Assembly: GCA_027485165.1 (NCBI GenBank)
Contig: JAIXRN010000008.1
Coordinates: 1 to 41,402 of the forward strand
From: Rubrivivax sp.
Lineage (GTDB): Bacteria; Pseudomonadota; Gammaproteobacteria; Burkholderiales; Burkholderiaceae_C
Direction: 5' to 3'
DNA length: 41,402 bases
The notes under the pieces were generated by a model, which searched no databases, was not told the origin of the DNA, and saw nothing but the letters and a program-made list of their open reading frames with translations. A program made the position numbers and the translations under genes. How positions within the stretch are numbered: position 1 is the first letter of the stretch; the number at the start of each line of letters is the position of its first letter. This document shows, piece by piece, positions 1 through 11,628 of the stretch.

Positions 1-409
1 CCAGGCCGATCGCCGGCGTGGGCACCTGGCCGGTGATGATCACCATCGGGATGCTGTCCATGTACGCCGTGGCGATGCCGGTGATGGCATTCGTCACGCC
101 AGGCCCGGACGTCACCAGGGCCACGCCCACCTGGCCGGTGGCGCGCGCATAGCCGTCAGCGGCGTGCACGGCGGCCTGTTCATGACGCACCAGCACGTGC
201 TGGATGGTGTCCTGCTTGTACAGGGCATCGTAGATGTAGAGCACCGCACCGCCGGGGTAGCCCCAGAGGAATTCGACACCCTCGGCCTGCAGGCAGCGCA
301 CGAGGATTTCCGAACCGTTGGGGTCGGCAGGGGGCGATTGGGAGGGGGAGTTGTGAGAAGAAGGCTGCGCCAGGGCGGCGCGCTTGACTTCCGCGGCAGA
401 CATGTCCAT
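1..409 (-). CDS. ilvI: Acetolactate synthase large subunit, N-terminal part (runs off the left edge)
   Basis: This is the catalytic subunit of acetohydroxyacid synthase, the ThDP-dependent first common step of valine, leucine and isoleucine synthesis in the cytoplasm. About 136 residues of the N-terminal ThDP-binding domain are present. They include the [15 protein letters not shown] segment, the [17 protein letters not shown] motif whose Glu (about residue 77) activates the ThDP pyrimidine ring, and the [19 protein letters not shown] segment. The first roughly 30 residues are a low-complexity Ser/Pro/Ala stretch, as is common in this family in Burkholderiales. Two in-frame ATGs six bases apart (409 and 403) could serve as start; neither has a strong Shine-Dalgarno. 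The rest of the gene, and probably ilvH and ilvC, lie outside the window. The family call is secure; which ATG is used is not. Confidence 0.95.
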   Translation of the reverse strand, partial: MDMSAAEVKRAALAQPSSHNSPSQSPPADPNGSEILVRCLQAEGVEFLWGYPGGAVLYIYDALYKQDTIQHVLVRHEQAAVHAADGYARATGQVGVALVTSGPGVTNAITGIATAYMDSIPMVIITGQVPTPAIGL

Positions 410-563
410 GAGGAGTTTGGAACCTTTGTGAATTTCTCTGACGAAAAACCATCGGTGTACCTGCGGCGCGTCCTCGTGAGACGGCGTTGGTACCTGGGCG
501 GCTCAGTCAGGGCCCGGGTCGGGCACTCGGCTGAAGGCCGCAATACAGCGGGGTTAGCCCCCG

Positions 564-572
564 ATTATGGCA
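564..572 (-). promoter_or_regulatory. Extended -10 promoter element for ilvI
   Basis: On the minus strand the sequence reads TGCCATAAT, an extended -10 (TGn followed by CATAAT, 5 of 6 matches to TATAAT). I see no good -35 at 17 bases; a CTGACA lies about 21 bases upstream. Transcription from here would give ilvI a leader of about 150 bases. That leader holds no run of Ile, Val or Leu codons that would indicate peptide attenuation. This is a prediction from motif match only. Confidence 0.45.
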
Positions 573-620
573 TCCCCAGCTGGAGCGCCCTGTCAGGGCG
601 CATGCACAGCCACGGTGCGG

Positions 621-629
621 TGTGATAAT
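621..629 (+). promoter_or_regulatory. Extended -10 promoter element for the ECF sigma operon
   Basis: The sequence TGTGATAAT is an extended -10 (TGn followed by GATAAT, 5 of 6 matches). It points rightward into the sigma-factor operon and sits about 50 bases from the oppositely directed ilvI element. No convincing -35 is visible. If used, transcription begins near 636. That would leave the GTG codon at 622 outside the message and favours the TTG at 670 as start of the sigma gene. Confidence 0.45.
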
Positions 630-669
630 CCGCCGCGCCCGACTTGGGCACGCCGCCCGACCGCCCGCG

Positions 670-1236
670 TTGGCCACCGACAAAGAACTCTCGGATTTCC
701 TCAAGAGCGTCGAGAAGCGCGCTTTCAAGCGCACGGTGTACGCGGTCAGGATCGACGACGCCGCGCTGGACATCGTGCAGGACGCGATGATCCGTCTGGC
801 CGAGAAGTACGCCGACCGTCCAGCCGCAGAGCTGCCGCTGCTCTTTCAGCGCATCCTGTCGAACGCCACGATGGACTGGTTCCGGCGTGAAAAAGTGCGC
901 TCTGGCGTGGTGCAGAACCTGTCGGCCTTCGAAGGACAGGGCGACGACGAGGACTTTGACCTGCTGGGCGCATTGCACCAGCTCGAAGACAGTACGGGCA
1001 CGGAAAGTGCGGCGGATGCGGTGTCGCGCAACCAGACGCTGGCGTTGATCGAAACCGAGATCGCCGCACTGCCGGCGCGTCAACGGGAAGCCTTCCTGCT
1101 GCGTTACTGGGAAGAGTTCGATGTCAGTGAGACAGCTGAGGCCATGGGCTGTTCCGAAGGCAGTGTGAAGACGCATTGTTCGCGGGCCGTTCAGGCACTG
1201 TCCAAAGCACTCCAGTCCAAGGGAATAGCAAGGTGA
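670..1236 (+). CDS. RNA polymerase sigma factor, ECF (sigma-70 family)
   Basis: This is an alternative sigma factor of about 188 residues, the usual ECF length, that would direct RNA polymerase to a specific promoter set. Region sigma-2 covers roughly residues 5-75, including DIVQDAMIRLAEKY and the ATMDWFRREK segment at the region 2.4 end. Region sigma-4 covers roughly residues 125-180, with LPARQREAFLLRYWEEF followed by the helix-turn-helix VSETAEAMGCSEGSVKTH. The start chosen is TTG 670 (product MATDKELSDFLKSVEKRAFKR), because the conserved part begins there and the likely -10 lies just upstream at 621-629. A GTG at 622 would add 16 unlikely Arg/Ala-rich residues. The next gene follows after 14 bases. 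No classical zinc-binding anti-sigma factor is encoded nearby; the DUF3619 membrane protein holds that position. The target regulon is unknown. Confidence 0.9.
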   Translation: MATDKELSDFLKSVEKRAFKRTVYAVRIDDAALDIVQDAMIRLAEKYADRPAAELPLLFQRILSNATMDWFRREKVRSGVVQNLSAFEGQGDDEDFDLLGALHQLEDSTGTESAADAVSRNQTLALIETEIAALPARQREAFLLRYWEEFDVSETAEAMGCSEGSVKTHCSRAVQALSKALQSKGIAR

Positions 1237-1250
1237 GCAGGCGCAATCCG

Positions 1251-1661
1251 ATGTCCGATGAAAGCCAGGCGCTCGAAGCCCGGCTCGGGCTGCGCCTGTC
1301 CGCTTTGCTGTCCGCTGGTACCACCCAGATGCAGCCCGACGTCCTGGAAAGGCTGCGCTTTGCGCGCGAACAGGCGCTGGTGCGCGCCCGCTCGCGCCAG
1401 GTGGCGGCGACGGCCCAGCCCGTGCTGCGCCAGGGTAACGGCCTGGTCCTGGGTGGCCCGCCCGCCTGGTGGCAACGGGCCCTGGCCGTGCTGCCGCTGG
1501 CGGTGCTGGTTGGCGGCTTGATGCTGGTGCAGCACGCCAGCCAGCGTGAACTGGTGATGGCCGCAGCCGACATCGACGCCGTCCTGCTGGGCGACAGCCT
1601 GCCGCCTGCGGCCTACAGCGACCCAGGCTTCGCCGAATTCCTGCACGGCGAAGCCCCGTGA
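1251..1661 (+). CDS. DUF3619 family single-pass membrane protein
   Basis: The product is a 136-residue protein of a family found next to this ECF sigma factor in Burkholderiales; its function is not established. The first 75 residues or so are soluble and helix-rich, with many Arg and Gln (LERLRFAREQALVRARSRQ). One hydrophobic segment follows (about residues 76-98, ALAVLPLAVLVGGLMLVQ), then a tail of about 40 residues with acidic positions and the sequence DIDAVLLGDSLPPAAYSDPG. This topology, with a cytoplasmic N-terminus, one membrane span and a short outer tail, matches many anti-sigma factors. Membership of the anti-sigma class is my inference. The ATG at 1251 opens just after the sigma gene, and the stop codon overlaps the start of the next gene by four bases, which indicates translational coupling. 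Confidence 0.8.
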   Translation: MSDESQALEARLGLRLSALLSAGTTQMQPDVLERLRFAREQALVRARSRQVAATAQPVLRQGNGLVLGGPPAWWQRALAVLPLAVLVGGLMLVQHASQRELVMAAADIDAVLLGDSLPPAAYSDPGFAEFLHGEAP

Positions 1662-2425
1662 CCCAGGCCAGGCAAAGCGCGCGGGGGGCGAACCGGCGCC
1701 TCATGCTGGGCGCGGTCTGGCTCACGATCGCATGCCTGGCACAGCCCCTTGCTGCACACACCGAGACCGGCCCGCATTGGGACAACCTGACTTTGGCCCA
1801 GCAGCAGACCCTGGCGCCCCTGCGGCAAGACTGGCAGGGCATCGACGCTGCACGCAAACAGAAATGGCTGGAAGTGGCCGGCCGCTTCGACCAGCTGCCG
1901 GTGGCCGAACGCAGCCGCATACAGCAGCGGATGGCCGAATGGGCCCGCCTGCCACCCGCAGAGCGCGCCCGCGTACGACAGCAGTTCCTGGAAACCCGCA
2001 GCATCAGCGCCGATGAGCGGCAGGCGCGATGGCAGGAATACCAGACTCTGCCGCCTGAAAAGCGCCAGCAGCTGGCGGCCCAGGCCCAGCAACGGGAAGC
2101 ACAACAGCGCCAGGCTCAGCAGCGCAGCACGCCCGCCACGCAGGCGCCCGTGCCAGCGGTGCAGGCCAAGGCCAATGTGTTGTCGTTGAAGCCCCCGCCC
2201 CCCGTCAAGGTTGTCACCCCCAGCGTGCTGCAGGCTAGGCCAGGGGCGACCACCACCACGGTGGCCACGCGCCCTCAAGCCGCAGCGCACCAGCAAGCCG
2301 GCCTGCCGAAGATCGCTGCCACCCCCGACTTCGTCGACCCCACCACGCTGCTGCCCCGCCGCGGCGCGCAGGCTGCGGCGCGGATAGACCCACCGGCCAG
2401 CGCCGCGCGCGTCGACCCCCAGTGA
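1658..2425 (+). CDS. DUF3106 family exported protein
   Basis: This is a 255-residue protein of unassigned function. A GTG start overlaps the preceding TGA. The N-terminus has a basic stretch and a hydrophobic core (LMLGAVWLTIACLAQPLAA), which reads as a signal peptide cleaved near residue 33. The central part (about residues 40-150) is strongly helical. It is built from imperfect units of about 18 residues marked by LPVAER, LPPAER, ISADER and LPPEKR, each followed by Arg/Gln-rich helix. A Gln/Ala-rich stretch and a Pro/Ala-rich, low-complexity C-terminal half follow. Short exported helical repeats of this sort recall periplasmic sensor proteins such as Spy and CpxP, but I see no sequence match that proves kinship. 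Its place between a candidate anti-sigma protein and an RDD membrane protein suggests an envelope role. Confidence 0.8.
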   Translation: MTQARQSARGANRRLMLGAVWLTIACLAQPLAAHTETGPHWDNLTLAQQQTLAPLRQDWQGIDAARKQKWLEVAGRFDQLPVAERSRIQQRMAEWARLPPAERARVRQQFLETRSISADERQARWQEYQTLPPEKRQQLAAQAQQREAQQRQAQQRSTPATQAPVPAVQAKANVLSLKPPPPVKVVTPSVLQARPGATTTTVATRPQAAAHQQAGLPKIAATPDFVDPTTLLPRRGAQAAARIDPPASAARVDPQ

Positions 2426-2943
2426 GCGACGCGCGCCCCCCGGCCGACGCGCTGCGTGCGCCCCGGCTGAGCCGCCGTCTGGCCGGCTTCCTGTACGAAG
2501 GCGTGCTGCTCTTCGGCGTGATCATGGCCGCCGGGTTGATCTACGCCCTGGTCACCAACCAGCGTCATGCCCTGCAGGGCAGCCTGGGCCTGCGCATTTA
2601 CCTGTTCTGCGTTTTGGGGCTGTACTTCGTCGGTTTCTGGACGCGGCAGGGCCAGACGCTGGCGATGCGTACCTGGCGCGTGCAGCTGGTCACCGCCACC
2701 GGCGGCAAGCTCAGCGTGGTGCGGGCTATCTGCCGTTACCTGATGTGCTGGCTGTGGTTCGTGCCAGCGCTGCTGGCCCTGTCGTTGTCGGGTCTGAAGG
2801 GCGCCGGCCCTGCCTTTGCGGCCATCAGCGCCGGTGTGCTGGCCTACGCGGCACTGGCCTTCCTGCACCCACAGCGCCAGTTCCTGCACGACGTGGTCTG
2901 CGGCACCCGCCTGATTCCCTGGACACCCACGCCCAAGCCATGA
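2422..2943 (+). CDS. RDD family integral membrane protein
   Basis: This is a 173-residue inner-membrane protein. The N-terminal RLSRRLAGFLYEGVLLFGVI carries the Arg-rich first helix typical of RDD proteins, and later helices contain conserved Arg and Asp (RAICRYLMCWLWF; FLHDVVCGTRLIPW). Four hydrophobic segments can be seen, at about 17-40, 54-72, 105-125 and 128-148. The family has no agreed biochemical activity; transport roles have been proposed for some members. The GTG start overlaps the TGA of the DUF3106 gene, and the stop overlaps the ATG of the LOG gene (ATGA), so it is translated as part of the sigma-factor operon. Confidence 0.88.
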   Translation: MSDARPPADALRAPRLSRRLAGFLYEGVLLFGVIMAAGLIYALVTNQRHALQGSLGLRIYLFCVLGLYFVGFWTRQGQTLAMRTWRVQLVTATGGKLSVVRAICRYLMCWLWFVPALLALSLSGLKGAGPAFAAISAGVLAYAALAFLHPQRQFLHDVVCGTRLIPWTPTPKP

Positions 2944-3530
2944 CGTCCACCACCCTGAGCATCTGCGTCTACTGCGGTTCGCGCCACGGCGCACGGGCCG
3001 ACTACTCCCGGGCCGCGCGCGACCTGGGCCACGCCATCGGCCAACGCGGCTGGCAGCTGGTGTATGGCGGCGGCAAGGTCGGACTGATGGGCGAAGTCGC
3101 CAATGCCACGCTCGCAGCAGGCGGCCGGGTGATAGGCGTCATCCCACAGACGCTGCAGGACCGTGAAGTGGGCCATACGGGCCTGAGCGAATTGCATGTG
3201 GTGCAGACCATGCACCAGCGCAAGCAGATGATGGCCGAGCGTGCCGACATGTTCATCGCGCTGCCCGGCGGCATCGGCACACTCGAAGAGCTGTACGAAG
3301 TCTGGACCTGGCGCCAGTTGGGCTATCACGACCAGCCGATCGGCCTGCTCAATACATCGGGCTACTACGACAGCTTGCTGGCCTTCATGGCCCACACGGT
3401 GGCAGAAGGCTTCCTGTCATCCGAACAACAGGCCAATCTGCTGGTGGGCGACCAGCCGATCGACCTGCTGGCCCGGCTGGCCCGGGCCGTTCCAGGCGCT
3501 TCAGGGGCTGACTACTACAGCCGCGTCTGA
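2940..3530 (+). CDS. LOG family protein (TIGR00730 Rossmann-fold nucleotide hydrolase)
   Basis: The product is a 196-residue protein of the lysine-decarboxylase-like LOG family. Characterised members hydrolyse the N-glycosidic bond of nucleoside 5'-monophosphates, releasing free base and ribose 5-phosphate, and in plants and some bacteria they activate cytokinins. The signature PGGIGTLEELYEVWTW lies near residues 107-122, preceded by HQRKQMMAERAD, the conserved Arg/Lys stretch that binds phosphate. YGGGKVGLMGEVANA near residues 42-56 is the nucleotide-binding loop. The ATG at 2940 lies inside the last codons of the RDD gene. It is the last gene of the coupled operon and is convergent with glnB. 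The physiological substrate in this organism is unknown, and the old label lysine decarboxylase should not be used. Confidence 0.92.
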   Translation: MTSTTLSICVYCGSRHGARADYSRAARDLGHAIGQRGWQLVYGGGKVGLMGEVANATLAAGGRVIGVIPQTLQDREVGHTGLSELHVVQTMHQRKQMMAERADMFIALPGGIGTLEELYEVWTWRQLGYHDQPIGLLNTSGYYDSLLAFMAHTVAEGFLSSEQQANLLVGDQPIDLLARLARAVPGASGADYYSRV

Positions 3531-3586
3531 CGACGTCGTCCGGGCGATTGCCACCGGTGCGGCTCAGGTCTTCGAGGACCGCTGCT

Positions 3587-5640
<2,054 letters not shown>

Positions 5641-5666
5641 GCCGCTTTCACCATCACAGGCCCTGC

Positions 5667-6863
5667 ATGACACCGGTCGAAATAGACGAAGCCGAGTATC
5701 TCATCCGAGTGCATGCCAGCCCTGCCGGCGTGGACGCTGCAGCCTGGAACGCCCTGCTGGAAAAACAGGCTGCCCCCAGCCCCTTCATGCGCCACGAATA
5801 CCTGCTGGCGCTGCATGAATCGGGTAGCGCGGTGCCCGCCACCGGCTGGGCGCCGCAGTTCATCACCCTGCACGACGCCCAGGGCCTGCAGGCCGGCTGT
5901 GCGCTGTACCTGAAGAGCCACTCGTACGGCGAATATGTTTTCGACTGGTCCTGGGCCGACGCCTACCGTCGACACGGCCTGGCCTATTACCCCAAGCTGC
6001 TGGGCGCGGTACCCTTCACCCCTGTACCGGGCGCACGCCTGCTGGCTGCCAGCCCAACCTGGCGCGCGCGGCTGGCTGCGGCCATCGTGCGGCTGGCGCA
6101 GCAGGCCAAGCTGTCATCGGCCCACCTGTTGTTCACCGACAGCGAAGACAGCGCCGCGATGCAGGCCGAAGGCTGGATGTTGCGCCAGGGCGTGCAGTTC
6201 CACTGGGTGCAGGACGACAGCGCCCCGATGGCCAGCTTCGACGAGCTGTTGGCGCGGCTGCAGCGCGAGAAGCGCAAGAAGATTCAACAGGAACGGCGCA
6301 AGGTGGCCGAACAAGGCATCTGCTTCACGGTGCACGAAGGCAAAGCCATCGACACTGCGCTGTGGGACTTCTTCTATGCCTGCTACACGCTGACCTACGC
6401 CGCCCACCACAGCACGCCCTACCTGACGCGAGACTTCTTCCAGCGCATGCAAGAGCACATGGCGCAGCACTGGGTGATGTTCGTCGCGCGCCGCGGGGCA
6501 GCTACAGGCAGCCCCGTGGCCGCGTCACTGGTGGCCATCGACCCCTCGCGTGGCCAGGCCTACGGGCGCTACTGGGGCGCCACCGACTACGTGCCCTGCT
6601 TGCACTTCGAAGCCTGCTACTACCAGCCCCTGGCATGGTGCCTGGCGCAGGGCTACCGGCGCTTTGAAGGCGGGGCCCAGGGCGAACACAAGATGGCACG
6701 CGGCCTGCTGCCGGTGGCGACGCAGTCGGTGCACTGGTTGCGGGACGAGCGCTTTGCCACCGCAGTGGCCGACTTCCTGGCCAGCGAAGGCCAGGGTATC
6801 GCTCAGTACGTGGACGAACTGCGGGACCGCAATCCGTTCAAAGACGGCAGCCCGTCGGCCTGA
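5667..6863 (+). CDS. FemAB-like GNAT-fold acyltransferase (DUF482 / PF04339 family)
   Basis: The product is a 398-residue cytoplasmic protein of the group often labelled peptidogalycan biosynthesis protein. Family features visible include SPFMRHEYLLALHESGS near the N-terminus, the SHSYGEYVFDWSWADAY segment near residues 85-101, a basic helix RLQREKRKKIQQERRKVAEQG near residues 197-217, and the C-terminal stretch CLHFEACYYQPLAWCLAQGY followed by FEGGAQGEHKMARGLLP. The fold is a duplicated GNAT domain related to FemA/FemB and leucyl/phenylalanyl-tRNA transferase, so transfer of an acyl or aminoacyl group is likely. The donor and acceptor are not known. It is divergent from nadE and convergent with ppa. 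The family assignment is firm; a cell-wall role is not demonstrated. Confidence 0.88.
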   Translation: MTPVEIDEAEYLIRVHASPAGVDAAAWNALLEKQAAPSPFMRHEYLLALHESGSAVPATGWAPQFITLHDAQGLQAGCALYLKSHSYGEYVFDWSWADAYRRHGLAYYPKLLGAVPFTPVPGARLLAASPTWRARLAAAIVRLAQQAKLSSAHLLFTDSEDSAAMQAEGWMLRQGVQFHWVQDDSAPMASFDELLARLQREKRKKIQQERRKVAEQGICFTVHEGKAIDTALWDFFYACYTLTYAAHHSTPYLTRDFFQRMQEHMAQHWVMFVARRGAATGSPVAASLVAIDPSRGQAYGRYWGATDYVPCLHFEACYYQPLAWCLAQGYRRFEGGAQGEHKMARGLLPVATQSVHWLRDERFATAVADFLASEGQGIAQYVDELRDRNPFKDGSPSA

Positions 6864-6870
6864 AAAGCCC

Positions 6871-6895
6871 GCCGACCTGCGGTCAACGGGTCGGC
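6871..6895 (-). terminator. Hairpin between convergent genes, probable terminator of ppa
   Basis: GCCGACC (6871-6877) pairs with GGTCGGC (6889-6895) across an 11-base loop. On the minus strand the stem is followed within four bases by TTTT, which fits a modest intrinsic terminator for the pyrophosphatase gene. On the plus strand the T-run is missing. It lies in the 37-base gap between two convergent genes. Confidence 0.45.
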
Positions 6896-6900
6896 AAGTC

Positions 6901-7437
6901 TCAGGCGTCTTTCTTCGCGTAGTTGGCCATGCCACTGGCCACTTCCTGCACGGCTTCGTCCTTGCCAGCCCAGCCCAGCACCTTCACCCACTTGCCCTTT
7001 TCCAGGTCCTTGTAGTGTTCGAAGAAGTGCTGGATGGTCTGCAGCTGCAGCGGGTGCAGATCTTCGGGTTTCTGGATCGCGCTGTAGATCGGCAGCTTCT
7101 TGTCGATCGGCACCGCCAGCAGCTTGTTGTCGCCACCGGCTTCGTCGTCCATGCGCAGCATGCCCAGCGGACGGCAGGTCACCACCACGCCCGGCACCAG
7201 GGGCACGGGGGTGATGACGAGGACGTCCACCGGGTCGCCGTCGTCGGCCAGGGTGTTGGGGATGTAGCCGTAGTTGCACGGGTAGTGCATGGCCGTGCTC
7301 ATGAAGCGGTCGACGAACAGGGCACCGGATTCATGGTCGACCTCATACTTCACCGGCGGGCCGTTCATCGGAATTTCGATGATGACGTTGAATTCGTTCG
7401 GCGCCTTGGCGCCAGGGGTGACATCGTGCAGGCTCAT
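6901..7437 (-). CDS. ppa: Inorganic pyrophosphatase (family I)
   Basis: This enzyme hydrolyses pyrophosphate to phosphate in the cytoplasm and so drives biosynthetic reactions forward. The 178-residue product has the normal bacterial family I length. Metal-binding acidic residues lie in [10 protein letters not shown] (the D-x-D-P-x-x-D type signature, about residues 64-73) and in [15 protein letters not shown]. Substrate-binding Lys, Glu, Arg and Tyr residues are seen in [18 protein letters not shown] and [13 protein letters not shown]. The ATG at 7437 begins the conserved MSLHDVTPG; the frame is open four codons further upstream without support. The gene is monocistronic as far as the flanks show. 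Confidence 0.97.
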   Translation of the reverse strand: MSLHDVTPGAKAPNEFNVIIEIPMNGPPVKYEVDHESGALFVDRFMSTAMHYPCNYGYIPNTLADDGDPVDVLVITPVPLVPGVVVTCRPLGMLRMDDEAGGDNKLLAVPIDKKLPIYSAIQKPEDLHPLQLQTIQHFFEHYKDLEKGKWVKVLGWAGKDEAVQEVASGMANYAKKDA

Positions 7438-7630
7438 GGTGACCCTCAAGGCTTGTGGAATGGGGTGGCCCTTCGGCCGCTGGGCGGAATTCTAGGGCTG
7501 CGCCTTGCCGAGGCCTGACGGCGGCGCACCACGGGCCCTGCGTCGGGCATCAGGCATTGAAGGCGCGCCGTTCGGCCCCATGTACGGGGTCCATGCGAAG
7601 GCGAACCCCCAACCCCGAACCCCAATCCCC

Positions 7631-8758
7631 ATGCCTACTCTTTTCGACCCCTTGCAAGTGGGCCAACTGGCCCTGGCCAACCGCGTGGTGATGGCCCCGC
7701 TGACACGCAACCGCTCGCCCGGCGCCGTGCCAGGGCCCTTTGCTGCCGCCTACTACAGCCAGCGCGCCAGCGCGGGGCTGCTGATCACCGAAGCCACGGC
7801 CATCACCCATCAGGGTCAGGGCTACGCCGACGTGCCGGGCCTGTATGCCCCCGAACAGCTGCAAGCCTGGAAGCAGGTCACCGACGCCGTGCATGCGGCT
7901 GGCGGCTGCATCGTCACGCAGCTCTGGCACGTGGGCCGTGTGTCGCACACCAGCCTGCAACCCGGCGGCGCGGCACCCGTGGCGCCTTCGGCCATCGCGG
8001 CCAAGACCAAGACGGTGTTGATTCACGACGGCGTGCCCAGCTTCGTCGAAACCTCGATGCCCCGCGCCCTGGAAACCGCCGAATTGCCCGGCATCGTGGC
8101 CGACTACGTGCGCGCGGCCCGCGCCGCCGTGGATCAAGGCGGCTTCGACGGCGTGGAAATCCACGCCGCCAATGGCTACCTGCTGGACCAATTCATGAAG
8201 AGCGGCAGCAACCAGCGCACCGACGCCTATGGCGGCAGCTTGGCCAACCGCGCCCGGCTGACGGTGGAAGTGACGGCTGCCGTAGTCGCCGCGATCGGTG
8301 GTGGCCGCGTGGGCATCCGCCTGTCGCCCGTGACCCCGGCCAACGACGTCTACGACCCCGAGGCACAGGCCCTGGCCGAATACCTGCTGCAGCAGCTGGC
8401 CCCGCTGGGCCTGGCCTATGTGCACCTGATCGAAGGCGCCACGGGCGGCCCTCGCGAAGTGCCCGACCGGCCTTTCGACTACGCGGCAGCCCGCGCGGCC
8501 TACCGTCAAGCTGGCGGCCAGGGCGCCTGGATGGTGAACAACGGCTACGACGCTGCCCTGGCCCAGCAGGCCCTGGACCACGGCGCCGACCTGGTGGCCT
8601 TCGGCCGCCCCTACATCGGCAACCCAGACCTGGTCGAGCGACTGAAGGCCGGCGCCCCCTGGGCTGAATCCGACCGCAACACCTGGTACGGCGGCGGCGC
8701 CAAGGGCTACACCGACTACCCGGCCATGGGCCAGCCCGCGGCCACCCCGGCCGGCTGA
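7631..8758 (+). CDS. nemA: Alkene reductase, Old Yellow Enzyme family
   Basis: This is a 375-residue FMN-dependent NAD(P)H oxidoreductase that reduces activated C=C bonds; relatives act on N-ethylmaleimide, enones and nitro compounds. The TIM-barrel sequence begins LFDPLQVGQLALANRVVMAPLTR. The active site shows Trp99 in LWHVGRVS, His178 and Asn181 (HAAN, substrate binding) and Tyr183 (proton donor). The FMN phosphate-binding end is DLVAFGRPYIGNPDLVERL. Thr26 in APLTR matches the classical OYE subgroup. The start at ATG 7631 is chosen because the preceding 42 open codons are Pro/Arg-rich and unlike the family. The neighbours do not reveal its native substrate. The symbol is by family resemblance to E. 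coli nemA; no nemR-like regulator is adjacent. Confidence 0.9.
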   Translation: MPTLFDPLQVGQLALANRVVMAPLTRNRSPGAVPGPFAAAYYSQRASAGLLITEATAITHQGQGYADVPGLYAPEQLQAWKQVTDAVHAAGGCIVTQLWHVGRVSHTSLQPGGAAPVAPSAIAAKTKTVLIHDGVPSFVETSMPRALETAELPGIVADYVRAARAAVDQGGFDGVEIHAANGYLLDQFMKSGSNQRTDAYGGSLANRARLTVEVTAAVVAAIGGGRVGIRLSPVTPANDVYDPEAQALAEYLLQQLAPLGLAYVHLIEGATGGPREVPDRPFDYAAARAAYRQAGGQGAWMVNNGYDAALAQQALDHGADLVAFGRPYIGNPDLVERLKAGAPWAESDRNTWYGGGAKGYTDYPAMGQPAATPAG

Positions 8759-8853
8759 ACCCACCGCACCCGCCCCTGCCGGCGCTGCCGCCGGGGGCTG
8801 GCCCGAAAGGGTCAGAGCCTGCCACCGCTATAGCCGTGATTGGGGAAAACTCG

Positions 8854-11145
<2,292 letters not shown>

Positions 11146-11237
11146 CGCCAGCCCGGCCCCGGTGCGCCAGCCGGGGCCGCGCATGGGACACGACGCCTGC
11201 CCCGCGCCGCCGCAGGCCCATGTGGCGAGTGACGGCT

Positions 11238-11555
11238 TCAGCGCAGCCGCGCAAAGCTGAGCGGCCAGTGCGTAGCCACAAAGTCGCCGCCCGTGACCTG
11301 CGGCCAAGCCGCCTGCCAGTGCTGCGCCGCAGCCTGCTGCAGGCGGGTGCGCAGCGGCGGCCCGGCCCAGCGGCCCGGGCCGGCTGCCAGATGGGCAAGC
11401 AGGCGCTGGGCCACTTCGTCGGCCAGCGGCTGCAGGGCGGCAGCCCAGGCGCGGGGCCAGCGCGCGCAGCCGCAACAACGACCAATGCCTGCCAACCGTT
11501 CGGCTTTGGCTTCCAGCAGGCCGTCGACCGGGTCGGCGGGCTCGGAGGCATTCAT
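11238..11555 (-). CDS. Hypothetical small cysteine-containing protein
   Basis: I do not recognise this 105-residue protein. Codon third positions are almost all G or C, as in its neighbours, which supports real coding. Near residues 21-34 it reads LAGIGRCCGCARWPRAWAAA, with Cys27, Cys28 and Cys30 close together. The rest is Ala/Leu/Gln/Trp-rich helix without membrane spans, ending HWPLSFARLR. The ATG at 11555 is chosen; another ATG at 11579 in frame would add eight residues, and neither has a clear ribosome site. It follows the TonB-dependent receptor gene on the same strand after 73 bases, so it may belong to the same transcript. The clustered cysteines could hold a metal or an iron-sulfur cluster, but three cysteines are too few to assert that. 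Confidence 0.5.
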   Translation of the reverse strand: MNASEPADPVDGLLEAKAERLAGIGRCCGCARWPRAWAAALQPLADEVAQRLLAHLAAGPGRWAGPPLRTRLQQAAAQHWQAAWPQVTGGDFVATHWPLSFARLR

Positions 11556-11628
11556 GTGCAAACGCTGATGGCAGGGCATGTTCCGGCACGACCAGAAAAC
11601 ACCCTGCGCACAGGTCCGACCCGGTGGG

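Noticed and set aside
410..560. Branched-chain amino acid leader peptide (attenuator) for ilvI
   Set aside because: The leader has a short frame starting with Met-Val-Phe-Arg, but no run of Ile, Val or Leu codons and no terminator hairpin with a T-run.
2940..3530. Lysine decarboxylase annotation for the LOG protein
   Set aside because: PGGIGTLEE and the Rossmann-type motifs belong to LOG nucleotide hydrolases; no PLP-binding lysine motif is present.
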